NCBI GenBank assembly: GCA_016744015.1 | Contig: JADGFD010000013.1 | Span: 1-64,000, forward strand | Direction: 5' to 3' | DNA from: Paracoccaceae bacterium | Lineage (GTDB): Bacteria > Pseudomonadota > Alphaproteobacteria > Rhodobacterales > Rhodobacteraceae | DNA length: 64,000 nucleotides | Shown here: positions 10,419 to 23,368 of the stretch, piece after piece | Position numbering within the stretch: position 1 is the stretch's first letter | Layout of the letters: every line of letters begins with the position of its first letter | The notes under the pieces: model-generated | Seen by the model: the letters and a program-made list of their open reading frames with translations, nothing else | Told to the model about the DNA's origin: nothing | Database searches by the model: none | Program-made: the position numbers and the translations under genes

Positions 10419-11048
10419 TTAATTGGCTGCGTGCATCGCCGCCACAAAGGCCTCAAGAATGCGCTTTATCCGTTCTTGCTCTGGGTCTGACGCATTATAT
10501 CCCGTGGCCGAAAGTGCCGCCAGCCGGCCATTTACCTCAGTAAAAGCCCGCCAAAAGCGCGGGGATTCTCCGGTATGGGTGGTTGGCGTGCCATCTTGCA
10601 CAAAGGCGTAAATGGCGTTGCCATCTCGAGTGATTGAAAGCACGTTCAGCGTGTCTGGGTTGCGGCTTTTGCTTAGGGTGAGCTGGCCAAACGGGGTTTC
10701 AAGGAAAGCTTGCAGCAGGCCAAGGGCCGCGCCCATGCCCTCCTCTGCCCCGGGCAGGCCTTTGTTGGAAATACTTGCTGTCAGCACTGCTGAAATCGGC
10801 ACCCGCGCAATGCTCGGGCCTGTGCCGGGATTGGCGGCGCAATCTGACAAGAAAATAAACGCCCCGACGTGGGCCTCATCCACCAAGCGCTCGTCAACGC
10901 AAAACCCCTGCGGGCCAGCCACCGTAATGCCAACCCCGCCAGCCTCTACCACCCGCGCGCGCATAATCCCCTCGGTGGGCGACATGGAACAGGCGGCAAT
11001 AAAGGGCATAAGCGCCAGCAACAGGCGAGGGGTGGTGAAAATCGGCAT
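10419..11048 (-). CDS. Putative lipoprotein of unknown function
   Basis: 209 residues. The N-terminus is a lipoprotein signal with a lipobox-like AAC at about residues 18-20 (LLLALMPFIAACS). I do not recognise the rest. It contains two further cysteines (GFCVDERLVDE and LSDCAANPG) that could form a disulfide after export, and an NPDTLNVLSITRDGNAIYAF strand-rich region. It probably sits in the periplasm, anchored to a membrane. The frame remains open after the stop (see 10281-10418). No neighbour suggests a pathway. Confidence 0.6.
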   Translation of the reverse strand: MPIFTTPRLLLALMPFIAACSMSPTEGIMRARVVEAGGVGITVAGPQGFCVDERLVDEAHVGAFIFLSDCAANPGTGPSIARVPISAVLTASISNKGLPGAEEGMGAALGLLQAFLETPFGQLTLSKSRNPDTLNVLSITRDGNAIYAFVQDGTPTTHTGESPRFWRAFTEVNGRLAALSATGYNASDPEQERIKRILEAFVAAMHAAN

Positions 11049-11159
11049 TAAATCGCTCCAAATAATTTTGGCAGAGCCTAACGGGGCTTTATCCCAAGCT
11101 CAAGCGTTGCGATTGCGAGCGGGGCCGCATAAGCTGCGGGGCAAAACAGGGAGAGCAAA

Positions 11160-12068
11160 ATGCTGCCACAAAAAACTGTGAGATTTGAGGAATATGCCGC
11201 TTGCGCGGGGCCTTACTGCGAACCGTGGCGCACAGCGCTTGGCGTGCTGCTCATAGCCGGCATATACGCAGGCGGCGGATATTTGCTTGGCATATTTGTG
11301 ATTTACATCGCTGAAAGCATTCAAATTGGAGCGGGCTATGTGCTTGTGTTTGAAATGGCGCTTGGCTCGACGCCGCGCGCGGTGCTAATTAGCTTGCTGC
11401 TGATCGCTCTCATCCTGCCCGGCCTTTGGCTTGTTTTGAAATTTCTGCATCACCGCAGCGTTCTTAGCCTTATTGCGCCAACGGGCAAGGTGCACTGGAA
11501 CCACTACCTCCGGGCCGTCATATTTGTGCTGGTGTTCTCGGCAATCACCAGCTTACCTGTATACTTTAACGCCGAATTCACGCAGCAGCTTAGCCTCGCG
11601 GAGTGGCTACCATGGCTGGCCCCCGCGCTGCTCATGCTATTTTTGCAAACAACAACGGAAGAACTGGTGTTCAGGGGCTATCTTATGCAGCAGCTCGCCG
11701 CCCATTTTCACAGTCGCTGGATCTGGTGGGTGTTGCCTGCGGTGATATTTGGAGCCATTCACTATAGTCCGCTGCATGGAGAAAATAGCTGGCTCGTTGT
11801 CGGGGCAACTATTTTGACGGGGCTGATCTTGGGAGATATTACCGCGCGCTTTGGAGATCTTTCAATCGCAATGGGCCTGCATTTTGCAAATAACCTGACC
11901 GTTATTTTATTGCTCGGGGTGCCCGGGCAGATTTCAGGGCTTAGCCTTTTTCTACATGATTTCAACATACAAGATGCCGATGCGATGCGCATTGGCATTC
12001 TATCCTCAACGGGCCTTATGCTTGCGGTTTACTTTGTTTTTCTTTTGGTAATGCGCGGGCGCCGATAG
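11160..12068 (+). CDS. CPBP-family intramembrane glutamic endopeptidase
   Basis: 302 residues with about eight membrane segments. The CPBP (Abi/CAAX protease) catalytic motifs are present: EELVFRGYL at about residue 168 with its paired glutamates and arginine, FGAIHY with the conserved histidine, and a later HFANN with the second histidine. Bacterial members are membrane proteases with poorly known substrates, sometimes linked to peptide immunity or processing. The gene stands alone, followed by a 363-base gap that holds the large palindrome at 12163-12198. Confidence 0.8.
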   Translation: MLPQKTVRFEEYAACAGPYCEPWRTALGVLLIAGIYAGGGYLLGIFVIYIAESIQIGAGYVLVFEMALGSTPRAVLISLLLIALILPGLWLVLKFLHHRSVLSLIAPTGKVHWNHYLRAVIFVLVFSAITSLPVYFNAEFTQQLSLAEWLPWLAPALLMLFLQTTTEELVFRGYLMQQLAAHFHSRWIWWVLPAVIFGAIHYSPLHGENSWLVVGATILTGLILGDITARFGDLSIAMGLHFANNLTVILLLGVPGQISGLSLFLHDFNIQDADAMRIGILSSTGLMLAVYFVFLLVMRGRR

Positions 12069-12431
12069 CTGAGCAGAGGGCACCCCTGAGAGCTAGCAAA
12101 GCCATCCAAATAACCTCACAGACGATCTAGCCTTCCTATTATGGCCTCCTTTATGCGGTTCCTACCATAACGACTATCCTAGGATAGTCGTTATGGTATA
12201 ATCCGGTTTTACCCTGAAATTGCAGATAGTTACCTACACATACATAGCTTTGGCCTTTCCAAAACCCCATCGCATCACAAGCAGAAATCACAGCAGATCC
12301 CGTCCAAATATCCAAATCACCAATTCGCCACCATCTTGTTCGAAAATACGCTTATTCCCCGCGCGCTTACCGTTGCAATCACACGCCGCGCGCTTTATCT
12401 ATAGCGGGCATAGCAAGGGGATTCCGCCACA
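12069..12431. other. Intergenic region upstream of accD
   Basis: No gene is visible. The region holds a perfect 36-base palindrome with a TATAAT directly at its right edge, followed by about 230 bases of leader before accD. The leader is rich in C and A and poor in G on the plus strand and has no recognisable riboswitch. The accD promoter is most likely here. Confidence 0.5.
12163..12202 (+). promoter_or_regulatory. Operator-like palindrome with overlapping -10 box (site A)
   Basis: Bases 12163-12198 form a perfect palindrome: the left arm TACCATAACGACTATCCT is the exact reverse complement of the right arm, with CCTAGG at the centre. A TATAAT hexamer occupies 12197-12202, so the palindrome covers the place where the -35 box and spacer of a rightward promoter would be. 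Related dyads centred on CCTAGG occur at 17968-17995 and 45400-45427. This fits a repressor site controlling transcription toward accD. Confidence 0.6.
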
Positions 12432-13352
12432 ATGAACTGGATTTCAAATTACGTCCGGCCCAAGATCAATTCGATTTTCTCGCGCCGCGAGGTGCCCGAT
12501 AATCTGTGGACCAAGTGCCCTGAATGCGGCACCATGCTGTTTCATCGTGAGCTTCGGGCCGCGCAAAACACCTGCCCGAGCTGTGACCACCACATGCACA
12601 TCCCCCCCCGCGCCCGCTTTGAGGCGCTATTTGATGGTGGCATTTTTAGTGAAATCACCGTGGACGAGCCACAAGTGGACCCACTCGCCTTCAAAGACCA
12701 AAAGCGCTACCCAGACCGGCTGAAAGACGCCAAGAAAAAAACCAGCGAGACCGACGCGATGCTAGTGGCCGAGGGCGAAATTGGCCGCACCAAAATTGTG
12801 GCTTGTGCACAGGATTTCTCCTTCATGGGCGGCTCTATGGGCATGTATGTTGGCAATGCCATCATTGCCGCCGCCGAGGCCGCCGTGGCCCGAAAATGCC
12901 CGCTGGTGCTATTTTCCGCCGCGGGCGGCGCACGGATGCAAGAGGGCATTTTGAGCCTGATGCAAATGCCCCGCACCACCGTGGCTGTGCAAATGCTGAA
13001 AGAAGCTGGCCTGCCCTATATTGTGGTGCTCACCCACCCGACCACGGGCGGGGTTACGGCCTCTTATGCCATGCTGGGCGATATCCACATCGCCGAGCCC
13101 AACGCGCTGATCGCCTTTGCCGGCACCCGCGTGATCGAGCAAACCATCCGTGAAAAGCTGCCCGAGGGGTTTCAGCGCGCCGAATACCTACTCGACCACG
13201 GCATGCTGGACCGCGTGACCCACCGCACCCAGATGAAGGGCGAACTGGTGTCGATTCTCCGCATGCTCATGCGCGATACCCCACCGATAATGGGCGACCT
13301 TCCCAAGCCTGCTGAAGAGGCCGAGCCGCAAGCCGCCGCAGAAGAGGCGTGA
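12432..13352 (+). CDS. accD: Acetyl-CoA carboxylase carboxyltransferase subunit beta
   Basis: 306 residues, standard length. The N-terminal zinc ribbon is intact with cysteines 29, 32, 48 and 51 (TKCPECG and NTCPSCDHH). The carboxyltransferase core follows, with GGSMGMYVGNAII, the oxyanion-forming AGGARMQEG and TTGGVTASYAMLGD. It pairs with AccA to transfer carboxyl from biotin to acetyl-CoA, the first step of fatty-acid synthesis. Its stop overlaps the GTG of folC by four bases, so the two are translationally coupled. A promoter with an operator-like palindrome lies upstream. Confidence 0.97.
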   Translation: MNWISNYVRPKINSIFSRREVPDNLWTKCPECGTMLFHRELRAAQNTCPSCDHHMHIPPRARFEALFDGGIFSEITVDEPQVDPLAFKDQKRYPDRLKDAKKKTSETDAMLVAEGEIGRTKIVACAQDFSFMGGSMGMYVGNAIIAAAEAAVARKCPLVLFSAAGGARMQEGILSLMQMPRTTVAVQMLKEAGLPYIVVLTHPTTGGVTASYAMLGDIHIAEPNALIAFAGTRVIEQTIREKLPEGFQRAEYLLDHGMLDRVTHRTQMKGELVSILRMLMRDTPPIMGDLPKPAEEAEPQAAAEEA

Positions 13353-14608
13353 ATAGCGACCAACTCCTTGAGAAAATGGGCCAGCTTCACCCCAAGGTGA
13401 TGGACCTGTCCCTTGGCCGCATGCACCGGTTGCTTGAGGCGCTTGGCAACCCCGAGCGCAAGCTGCCACCGGTTGTTCACATCGCGGGCACCAATGGTAA
13501 AGGCTCCACCCAAGCCATGATTCGCGCGGGGTTGGAGGCCGCTGGCCACACCGTGCATGCCTACACCTCGCCCCACTTGGCGCGGTTTCATGAGCGTATC
13601 CGACTGGCCGGAAGCCTAATTTCCGAGGGGGATTTGGTGGCCGTGCTGCGTGAGACCATGGAGGTAAACGCAGGCGAACCCATCACTTATTTCGAGATCA
13701 CAACCTGCGCGGCGATGCTGGCCATGTCGCGGGTGGAAGCCGATTACACCCTGCTTGAGGTTGGCCTCGGCGGGCGCTTGGACACTACCAATGTGGTGGA
13801 GGCCCCACGCCTCACCATTATCACGCCCATCTCGCTGGACCATCAAGGCTATCTTGGGGATACACTGGCTGAAATCGCAGGCGAAAAGGCGGGTATTCTC
13901 AAGCGCGGCGTGCCTTGCATTGTGAGCCCCCAGCCCGATGAGGTGCGCGACGTGATCGAAGCCAAAGCCGCTGAAATGGAGGCCCGCCTGCTGATCGCCG
14001 GGCAAGATTGGCACAGCTTTGAAGAGCGCGGCGGCATGGTTTACCAAGACGAAATGGGCCTGCTCGACCTGCCTCTTCCCGCGCTCATCGGCGCACATCA
14101 GGTTGAAAACGCAGGCGCTGCCATTTGCGCCCTCAGGATCCTCGGCGTTGATACCGCTGAAGCCGCGCTGCTGAAGGCCGAGTGGCCCGCGCGCATGCAA
14201 AAGCTCAAGCATGGCCCTTTGATTGATGCCGCACCGCAAGCCGAGCTTTGGCTCGATGGCGGGCATAATCCAGCCGCTGGCAAAGCCCTCGCCGAGGCCC
14301 TGACCCGCCTGCCTGAGCGCCCGCTCTATATGGTGTGTGGCATGCTCAACACCAAAGATATCGGCGGCTATCTGGCCCCGCTGGCGGCCAGTGCCGTAAA
14401 GCTGACCGGCGTTTCTATCCCCGATGAAACCGCCACGCTCAGCGCTGACGAAATCTGCGCAGCGGCGCAGGCCGAGGGCATGGTGGCCGATACCGCTAAA
14501 AGCGTTGCCGCGGCTGTGGCGCGCATAATCGCCGAATCCCCAACCGCGCGCATACTTCTTTGCGGCTCGCTTTACCTCGCGGGGCGGATATTGCAGGAAA
14601 ACAGCTAA
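13349..14608 (+). CDS. folC: Folylpolyglutamate synthase / dihydrofolate synthase
   Basis: 419 residues starting at a GTG that overlaps the accD stop. The ATP-binding loop HIAGTNGKGSTQAM, the YTSPHLARFHERIRL motif and the LLEVGLGGRLDTTNVVEAP segment identify the Mur-ligase-like FolC family. The enzyme adds glutamate to dihydropteroate and to reduced folates. The accD-folC order is common in proteobacteria. Its stop overlaps the ATG of the following glycerate kinase gene by one base. Confidence 0.95.
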   Translation: MNSDQLLEKMGQLHPKVMDLSLGRMHRLLEALGNPERKLPPVVHIAGTNGKGSTQAMIRAGLEAAGHTVHAYTSPHLARFHERIRLAGSLISEGDLVAVLRETMEVNAGEPITYFEITTCAAMLAMSRVEADYTLLEVGLGGRLDTTNVVEAPRLTIITPISLDHQGYLGDTLAEIAGEKAGILKRGVPCIVSPQPDEVRDVIEAKAAEMEARLLIAGQDWHSFEERGGMVYQDEMGLLDLPLPALIGAHQVENAGAAICALRILGVDTAEAALLKAEWPARMQKLKHGPLIDAAPQAELWLDGGHNPAAGKALAEALTRLPERPLYMVCGMLNTKDIGGYLAPLAASAVKLTGVSIPDETATLSADEICAAAQAEGMVADTAKSVAAAVARIIAESPTARILLCGSLYLAGRILQENS

Positions 14609-15846
14609 TGGAAAATCCTCGCGCCTTTCTGAAATCTCTGTTTGATGCCGCTGTTGAAGCCGCCCTGCCCCAAGCCGATATTGCCAGGTGCCTACCCGAA
14701 AAACCAAGGGGCCGCACGGTGGTTATTGGCGCGGGCAAAGGCGCAGCACAGCTTGCGCAAGCGGTTGAGGCCGCATGGGATGGCCCGCTTTCCGGTGTGG
14801 TGGTCACCCGCTATGGCTACGCAACGAAATGCACGCAAATAGACATTATCGAAGCCCGTCACCCCGTGCCGGACGAGGCTGGGTTGGCAGCATCCAAAAG
14901 GCTGCTGACTGCCGTGCAAGGGCTGGGGCCAGACGACCTTGTGATCGCCCTCATCACAGGGGGCGGCTCGGCGTTGCTCCCCTGCCCCCCCGAAGGCGTG
15001 AGCCTTGCGGATGAGATTAAAATGAACGAGGCCCTGCTGGCCTCCGGTGCGCCCATTTCCGCCATGAATACCGTGCGAAAACATGTTTCTGACATCAAAG
15101 GCGGGCGCTTGGCGCTGGCGGCAGCCCCCGCCAAAGTGGTGAGCCTTATTGTATCAGATATCCCGGGTGATAACCCCGCTTTTGTGGCCTCTGGCCCCAC
15201 GGTGCCAGACAGCGCCACCGCGCAAGATGCGCTTGAAATTGTGCGCCAGTATCAACTGCCCCTTCCCGCCTCGATAAAGGCGCACCTGCGCAGCGACGCC
15301 GCCACCGCGCCTCTGCCAAACCACCCCGTTTTTTCGCAAAATGAAGTGCATATCATCGCCTCAGCGGAGGTGTCATTGCAGGCGGCCAAACGTGTGGCCG
15401 AGGTTCAGGGCTTCCCTGTTCATATCCTCTCGGATGCACTCGAAGGTGAGGCGCGCGAAATCGCTAAAATGCACGCCGCCATGGCGAAATACAGCAAGGG
15501 CCCGCTGGTTTTGCTTTCAGGTGGTGAGCTCACGGTGACCCTGAAAGGCCAAGGCAAAGGCGGGCCAAATTCCGAATTCCTGCTGGCCTTTGCCAAGGAA
15601 ATCGAAAGCATTGATAACATCCACGCGCTGAGTGCCGACACAGACGGCATAGATGGCTCAGAAGACAATGCGGGTGGCTTTGCCGATGGCAGCACGCAAA
15701 TGCGAATCCGGGCCCGTGGCGGGGTGCCAGCGGCGCTGCTAGCAGACAATGACGCCTGGAGCGCTTTGCATTTGGCGGGCGATTTGCTCGTGACCGGCCC
15801 CACGGGCACCAATGTAAATGACCTGCGCGCAATACTTATTTTTTAG
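14608..15846 (+). CDS. Glycerate 2-kinase, MOFRL family
   Basis: 412 residues from the ATG at 14608, which overlaps the folC stop (TAATG). The N-terminal DUF4147 domain carries VVIGAGKGAAQLAQAVE and ALITGGGSALLPCPPEGV; the C-terminal MOFRL domain includes LLSGGELTVTLKGQGKGGPN and SADTDGIDGSEDNAGG. Proteins of this family were once called hydroxypyruvate reductase (TtuD) but several were shown to be glycerate 2-kinases. It would feed glycerate into glycolysis, for example in the serine or glyoxylate pathways. Tight coupling to folC suggests shared transcription but not a shared pathway. Confidence 0.88.
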   Translation: MENPRAFLKSLFDAAVEAALPQADIARCLPEKPRGRTVVIGAGKGAAQLAQAVEAAWDGPLSGVVVTRYGYATKCTQIDIIEARHPVPDEAGLAASKRLLTAVQGLGPDDLVIALITGGGSALLPCPPEGVSLADEIKMNEALLASGAPISAMNTVRKHVSDIKGGRLALAAAPAKVVSLIVSDIPGDNPAFVASGPTVPDSATAQDALEIVRQYQLPLPASIKAHLRSDAATAPLPNHPVFSQNEVHIIASAEVSLQAAKRVAEVQGFPVHILSDALEGEAREIAKMHAAMAKYSKGPLVLLSGGELTVTLKGQGKGGPNSEFLLAFAKEIESIDNIHALSADTDGIDGSEDNAGGFADGSTQMRIRARGGVPAALLADNDAWSALHLAGDLLVTGPTGTNVNDLRAILIF

Positions 15847-15854
15847 GAGATAAA

Positions 15855-17861
15855 ATGAACGCCCTGCTAACCCCATGGAACACCCCGTTCGAACTTCCGC
15901 CCTTTGACCAGATCAAAGAGGATGAATTTGGCCCCGCCTTTGAGGCCGCACTTGCCGAGGCGCGCGCCAACATTGGCGAGATTGCAAGCCAAGCAGAGGC
16001 CCCGAGCTTTGCCAACACCATCGAGGCTCTGGAGCGCGCAGACGCTTTGCTCGATCGGGTGGGGGGTGTTTTTTTTAATCTTTCGGGGGCCGATAGTACG
16101 CCGGCGCTGGAAGCCTTGCAGCGCGATCTTTCCCCCAAATTGGCGGGCTATCAATCAGAAATGATGATGAATGCAGCGCTTTGGCAGCGGGTCAGTGCGC
16201 TTTCGCCTCAGGGGTTAACCCCTGAGCAAGCCCGCGTGCTGGACCTCTATCAAAAGATGTTTCGCCGCGCAGGGGCCGAGCTGGAAGGCAGTGCCAAGGC
16301 CCGCTTTGCCAAAATCATGCAACGCCTTGCCACCCTTGGCACCGGCTTTACGCAAAACCTGCTAGCTGACGAGCGTAGTTGGTCAATGCCGCTCACGGAA
16401 GCGGACCTTGTGGGCCTGCCGGATGACGTGATTGCGGCAGCTAAATCAGCGGCAGAGGACCGTGGCGAGCAGGGCCATGTGCTCACGCTGTCGCGCTCGC
16501 TCATCTCGCCATTTTTGCAATTCTCCCCTAGGCGAGACCTGCGGGAAACCGCCTTTAAGGCATGGATTGCCCGCGGGGAAAACGGCGGTGAAACCGATAA
16601 CCGCACCCTCGCCGTTGAGATGCTGGCCTTGCGAAATGAACGCGCAAAGCTGCTCGGATATTCCAATTTTGCTGCCTATAAACTGGATGGCGAAATGGCA
16701 AAAACCCCCGAAGCGGTGCGAGAATTGTTGATGCAGGTGTGGTCTCCGGCCAAAACCGCCGCTGAGAAAGACGCCGCGCGACTGACAGAAATGTTGCATG
16801 CTGACGGCGTGAATGGCACGCTCAAACCATGGGACTGGCGCTATTACGCCACCAAGCTGCAAAAAGAAATGCATGACCTCGATGAGGCCGAAGTAAAGCC
16901 TTATTTGGGCTTGGATAACATGATTGAAGCAGCGTTCGATGTTGCGAACCGGTTGTTTGGCCTGAGCTTCAAACCGTTGGAAGCCCCGCTTTACCACGCA
17001 GATGGCCGAGCGTGGGAAGTGATGCAAGGTGAACGCCATATCGGCGTATTTATCGGTGATTATTTTGCCCGGCCAAGCAAGCGCTCCGGCGCGTGGTGCT
17101 CGCGGTTTCGCACGCAAAGCGCAATGGACGCGGACGTGCGCCCGATCACGATAAACGTGTGCAATTTTGCCAAACCACCCGAGGGCCAGCCGGCATTGCT
17201 GACCTTTGACGACGCCCGCACGCTCTTCCACGAGTTTGGCCACGCGCTGCATTCCTTGATGTCAGATGTCACCTATGGCTTCATCTCCGGCACATCGGTT
17301 GCGCGGGATTTTGTAGAGCTACCAAGCCAGCTTTATGAGCATTGGCTCTCGGTGCCAGAGGTTCTGGCCAAACACGCCCGCCATGTGGAAACTGGAGCAC
17401 CTATGCCGGATAGCATGCTCAAACGCCTGAAAGCGGCCGAGAATTTTGACATGGGCTTTGCCACCGTCGAGTTTATTTCCTCCGCGATTGTGGACCTCGA
17501 TTTCCATACCGGCCCTGTCCCCGATGACCTAATGAAAGCGCAAGCGGCGTCCCTCACGGCACTTGGTATGCCTGAAGCCATAACCATGCGCCACGCCAGC
17601 CCACATTTTGCGCATGTCTTTTCAGGCGATGGCTACGCGGCAGGGTATTATTCCTACATGTGGTCCGAGGTGATGGATGCCGATGCTTTTGAAGCGTTTG
17701 AGGAGGTCGGAGACCCGTTTGATGCCGAAACCGCCGCGCGGCTGGCGGAGCATATTTATACGGCAGGCGGGTCCAAAGACCCGGAGGCACTGTATCAGGC
17801 ATTTCGAGGCAAAATGCCCAAGGTGGAAGCGCTCCTAAAGGGCCGCGGATTTACAAGCTAA
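15855..17861 (+). CDS. M3-family zinc oligopeptidase
   Basis: 668 residues, the length of oligopeptidase A / dipeptidyl carboxypeptidase. The zinc-binding HEFGHALH is at about residues 459-466, and the conserved FISGTSVARDFVELPSQLYEHW segment follows with the third zinc-ligand glutamate region. The C-terminal GYAAGYYSYMWSEV, also family-typical, is present. It should be a cytoplasmic enzyme that degrades short peptides or signal peptides. There is no signal sequence. It begins eight bases after the glycerate kinase stop and is the last gene of the accD run. Confidence 0.92.
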   Translation: MNALLTPWNTPFELPPFDQIKEDEFGPAFEAALAEARANIGEIASQAEAPSFANTIEALERADALLDRVGGVFFNLSGADSTPALEALQRDLSPKLAGYQSEMMMNAALWQRVSALSPQGLTPEQARVLDLYQKMFRRAGAELEGSAKARFAKIMQRLATLGTGFTQNLLADERSWSMPLTEADLVGLPDDVIAAAKSAAEDRGEQGHVLTLSRSLISPFLQFSPRRDLRETAFKAWIARGENGGETDNRTLAVEMLALRNERAKLLGYSNFAAYKLDGEMAKTPEAVRELLMQVWSPAKTAAEKDAARLTEMLHADGVNGTLKPWDWRYYATKLQKEMHDLDEAEVKPYLGLDNMIEAAFDVANRLFGLSFKPLEAPLYHADGRAWEVMQGERHIGVFIGDYFARPSKRSGAWCSRFRTQSAMDADVRPITINVCNFAKPPEGQPALLTFDDARTLFHEFGHALHSLMSDVTYGFISGTSVARDFVELPSQLYEHWLSVPEVLAKHARHVETGAPMPDSMLKRLKAAENFDMGFATVEFISSAIVDLDFHTGPVPDDLMKAQAASLTALGMPEAITMRHASPHFAHVFSGDGYAAGYYSYMWSEVMDADAFEAFEEVGDPFDAETAARLAEHIYTAGGSKDPEALYQAFRGKMPKVEALLKGRGFTS

Positions 17862-17967
17862 CGGCGCAACTGCCTGCTGAGCGCACGGCCCAGTTTTTCT
17901 GTGTTCCTGTGGTGGCGTATCTCAGGGCCATAATTGGTTTTCCTGCGTGGTAACCAGCCGTTAACTC

Positions 17968-17995
17968 ATTCTTACTATCCTAGGAGCGTAACTCA
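17968..17995 (+). promoter_or_regulatory. Operator-like dyad upstream of the ArsR-like gene (site B)
   Basis: The dyad TTACTATCC / TAGGAGCGTAA is centred on CCTAGG at 17979-17984 and sits 21 bases before the ATG of the ArsR-like regulator. On the reverse strand its core TACGCTCCTAGGATAGTA is identical over 18 bases to the site at 45405-45422. A position this close to the start suggests autorepression. Confidence 0.55.
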
Positions 17996-18016
17996 TAGGA
18001 TAAAAGGATTAACCGT

Positions 18017-21445
<3,429 letters not shown>

Positions 21446-21484
21446 CAAATTGCCTGTTCTTTTTTTGCGCTTCTAGCACAGAAA

Positions 21485-22354
21485 TCAGCCCGCGTCTTGC
21501 CCTTCAAAGCGTTCAGCGCTCACAAATGCGGGAAACCGCTCAATGATCGCAACACGGTCACGCGCATAGCGGCTTTGCAAGGCTTCCCGCGTGGCCTTAT
21601 CCCAGAAGCCATCCAGCAATTCGGGCTGGTTAAACCGCTTCCATGTGCGAATATCATCTGCAGTTTCGGCGTCCCCTGCGGCCACCGCCTGCTCATAAAG
21701 CATGGTTTGGCGAGCCGACATGGAGCGGTTCCAGCGATAATCGGGGTTATAAAACAACGCGTCCGCCAGCGTGCCAAGCATGGCCCTAAGCTGCGCAGGG
21801 CCAAAGCCCGGATCGGGTGAATACTCGGAAATCAGCAGTTCGGACTCAGGAAAAGCGCCCTCAATTTCCCCCAGCACATCACCCCAACCGCGCTTTAGGC
21901 CCAGCGCCAGCTCGGCTACAGTGGCACGGGGCAGCACCATACGCCCCGGAGCCAGCCAGCGGCCATAGGCCGAGGCAAAAAAGCTTTCATAGGGCCGAAT
22001 GGCCACCACGATTTTAACGGGGTCAACCGGCAGCATCGCCCGCAGCTTGGCAAGGCGGCGGGCGGTATCGGGGTAAAATTCCCCATGAGTAAAAATGCTG
22101 TTGAGGAACCCGAGCAGGTTTTCATCCGAAATCACCACGGTTTCCAAACCGGCGCCAATATTCAATTGCCGAAAGCCCGCCCGCACTGAAGGGATACGCG
22201 CGCTCAAGGGTTTGGTCAGCGCGTCTTTTACTTCATCTTGGCAAGGCGCCGCAATGCCCGCCTTGGCCAAAAGTGCTGTGTTTTTCCCCAGCACCCCTTG
22301 CACATGGGTCGAGGCGGTGCGGTGTGCACCCAAATGAAGAATGATCTTTGTCAC
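21485..22354 (-). CDS. Sulfotransferase-like P-loop protein
   Basis: 289 residues. The N-terminus [19 protein letters not shown] resembles the PAPS-binding loop of bacterial sulfotransferase-like proteins (commonly HxGxxKTGTT). A later [13 protein letters not shown] and [16 protein letters not shown] fit the 3'-phosphate-binding region. The substrate cannot be predicted; relatives act on carbohydrates or lipids, or are uncharacterised. The loop lysine common in the family is an arginine here. The gene is alone on its strand, divergent from dapA. Confidence 0.6.
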   Translation of the reverse strand: MTKIILHLGAHRTASTHVQGVLGKNTALLAKAGIAAPCQDEVKDALTKPLSARIPSVRAGFRQLNIGAGLETVVISDENLLGFLNSIFTHGEFYPDTARRLAKLRAMLPVDPVKIVVAIRPYESFFASAYGRWLAPGRMVLPRATVAELALGLKRGWGDVLGEIEGAFPESELLISEYSPDPGFGPAQLRAMLGTLADALFYNPDYRWNRSMSARQTMLYEQAVAAGDAETADDIRTWKRFNQPELLDGFWDKATREALQSRYARDRVAIIERFPAFVSAERFEGQDAG

Positions 22355-22495
22355 AAGCGCTCCTTGGCTCTGGGCAAACTAGCCCGCTCCCTCACTTTCC
22401 GCAAGCTTGCCGCTTGCGAAATCACAGATTCTCGGCTACGGTCGCGCCGCTTTCGCATGGTGCGTTGGCTTAACCCCAATTCCATGGAGGCACTT

Positions 22496-23368
22496 ATGTT
22501 TACAGGGTCTATTCCCGCGCTCGTAACACCATTCACCAATGGCGAGGTAGATAAAAAGGCGCTCAAGGACTTGGTAGAATGGCATGTGGCCGAGGGCAGT
22601 TCCGGCGTTGTGCCTGTGGGTACCACGGGCGAAACCCCAACGCTGAGCCATGAAGAGCACCGTGACGTGGTGCGGATTTGTGTTGAAACCGCAGCGGGCC
22701 GCATTCCGGTGATCGCCGGCGCGGGTAGCAACTCCACCCGCGAGGCCACAAGCCTTACACAATTTGCCCAAGAAGTCGGCGCAAGCGCGGCCCTTGTGGT
22801 GACGCCTTATTACAATAGGCCCACCCAGCGCGGCTTGCTGGCGCATTATGAGGGGATTTTGGAAGCGACCGACATTCCGATTGTCATCTATAATATCCCC
22901 GGCCGCTCGATCGTGGATATGACACCGGAAACCATGGGTGCGCTTGCCAAGCATAAAAATATCGTTGGCGTGAAAGACGCCACGGGCGATGTTTCCCGCG
23001 TTTCCCACCAGCGCGCAAGTTGCGGCGAGGATTTCTGCCAGCTTTCGGGCGAAGACGCCTCAGCACTGGGGTTTAACGCCCATGGCGGTGTGGGCTGCAT
23101 TTCGGTAACGGCCAATGTGGCCCCAAAGCTATGTGCTGAGTTTCAAGCGGCCACGCTGGCGGATGATTTCACTGCTGCGCTGGCCATTCAGGACAAGCTC
23201 CTGCCGCTTCACACCGCGATTTTTGTTGAGCCCGGCGTGGCGGGTGCCAAATATGCGCTCTCGCTTTTGGGTAAATGCAACGAAGATGTTCGCCGCCCGC
23301 TGACCACGCTTCTGGGCGAGACCAAAGCGCAAATTAAAGCGGCGATGCAATTCGCAAACTTGCTCTAA
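22496..23368 (+). CDS. dapA: 4-hydroxy-tetrahydrodipicolinate synthase
   Basis: 290 residues, standard for DapA. The pyruvate-binding [17 protein letters not shown], the tyrosine in [29 protein letters not shown], and the Schiff-base lysine in [13 protein letters not shown] are all present. It condenses pyruvate with aspartate semialdehyde, committing carbon to lysine and diaminopimelate. I chose the ATG at 22496 because GGAGG at 22486-22490 is well spaced before it; the frame is open further upstream but without similarity. The kinase-like gene follows with no gap. Confidence 0.97.
   Translation: MFTGSIPALVTPFTNGEVDKKALKDLVEWHVAEGSSGVVPVGTTGETPTLSHEEHRDVVRICVETAAGRIPVIAGAGSNSTREATSLTQFAQEVGASAALVVTPYYNRPTQRGLLAHYEGILEATDIPIVIYNIPGRSIVDMTPETMGALAKHKNIVGVKDATGDVSRVSHQRASCGEDFCQLSGEDASALGFNAHGGVGCISVTANVAPKLCAEFQAATLADDFTAALAIQDKLLPLHTAIFVEPGVAGAKYALSLLGKCNEDVRRPLTTLLGETKAQIKAAMQFANLL

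Noticed and set aside
10247..10456. 69-codon cysteine-rich frame on the minus strand
   Set aside because: It is the shadow of the open hydrophobic tail and lipoprotein end in another frame.
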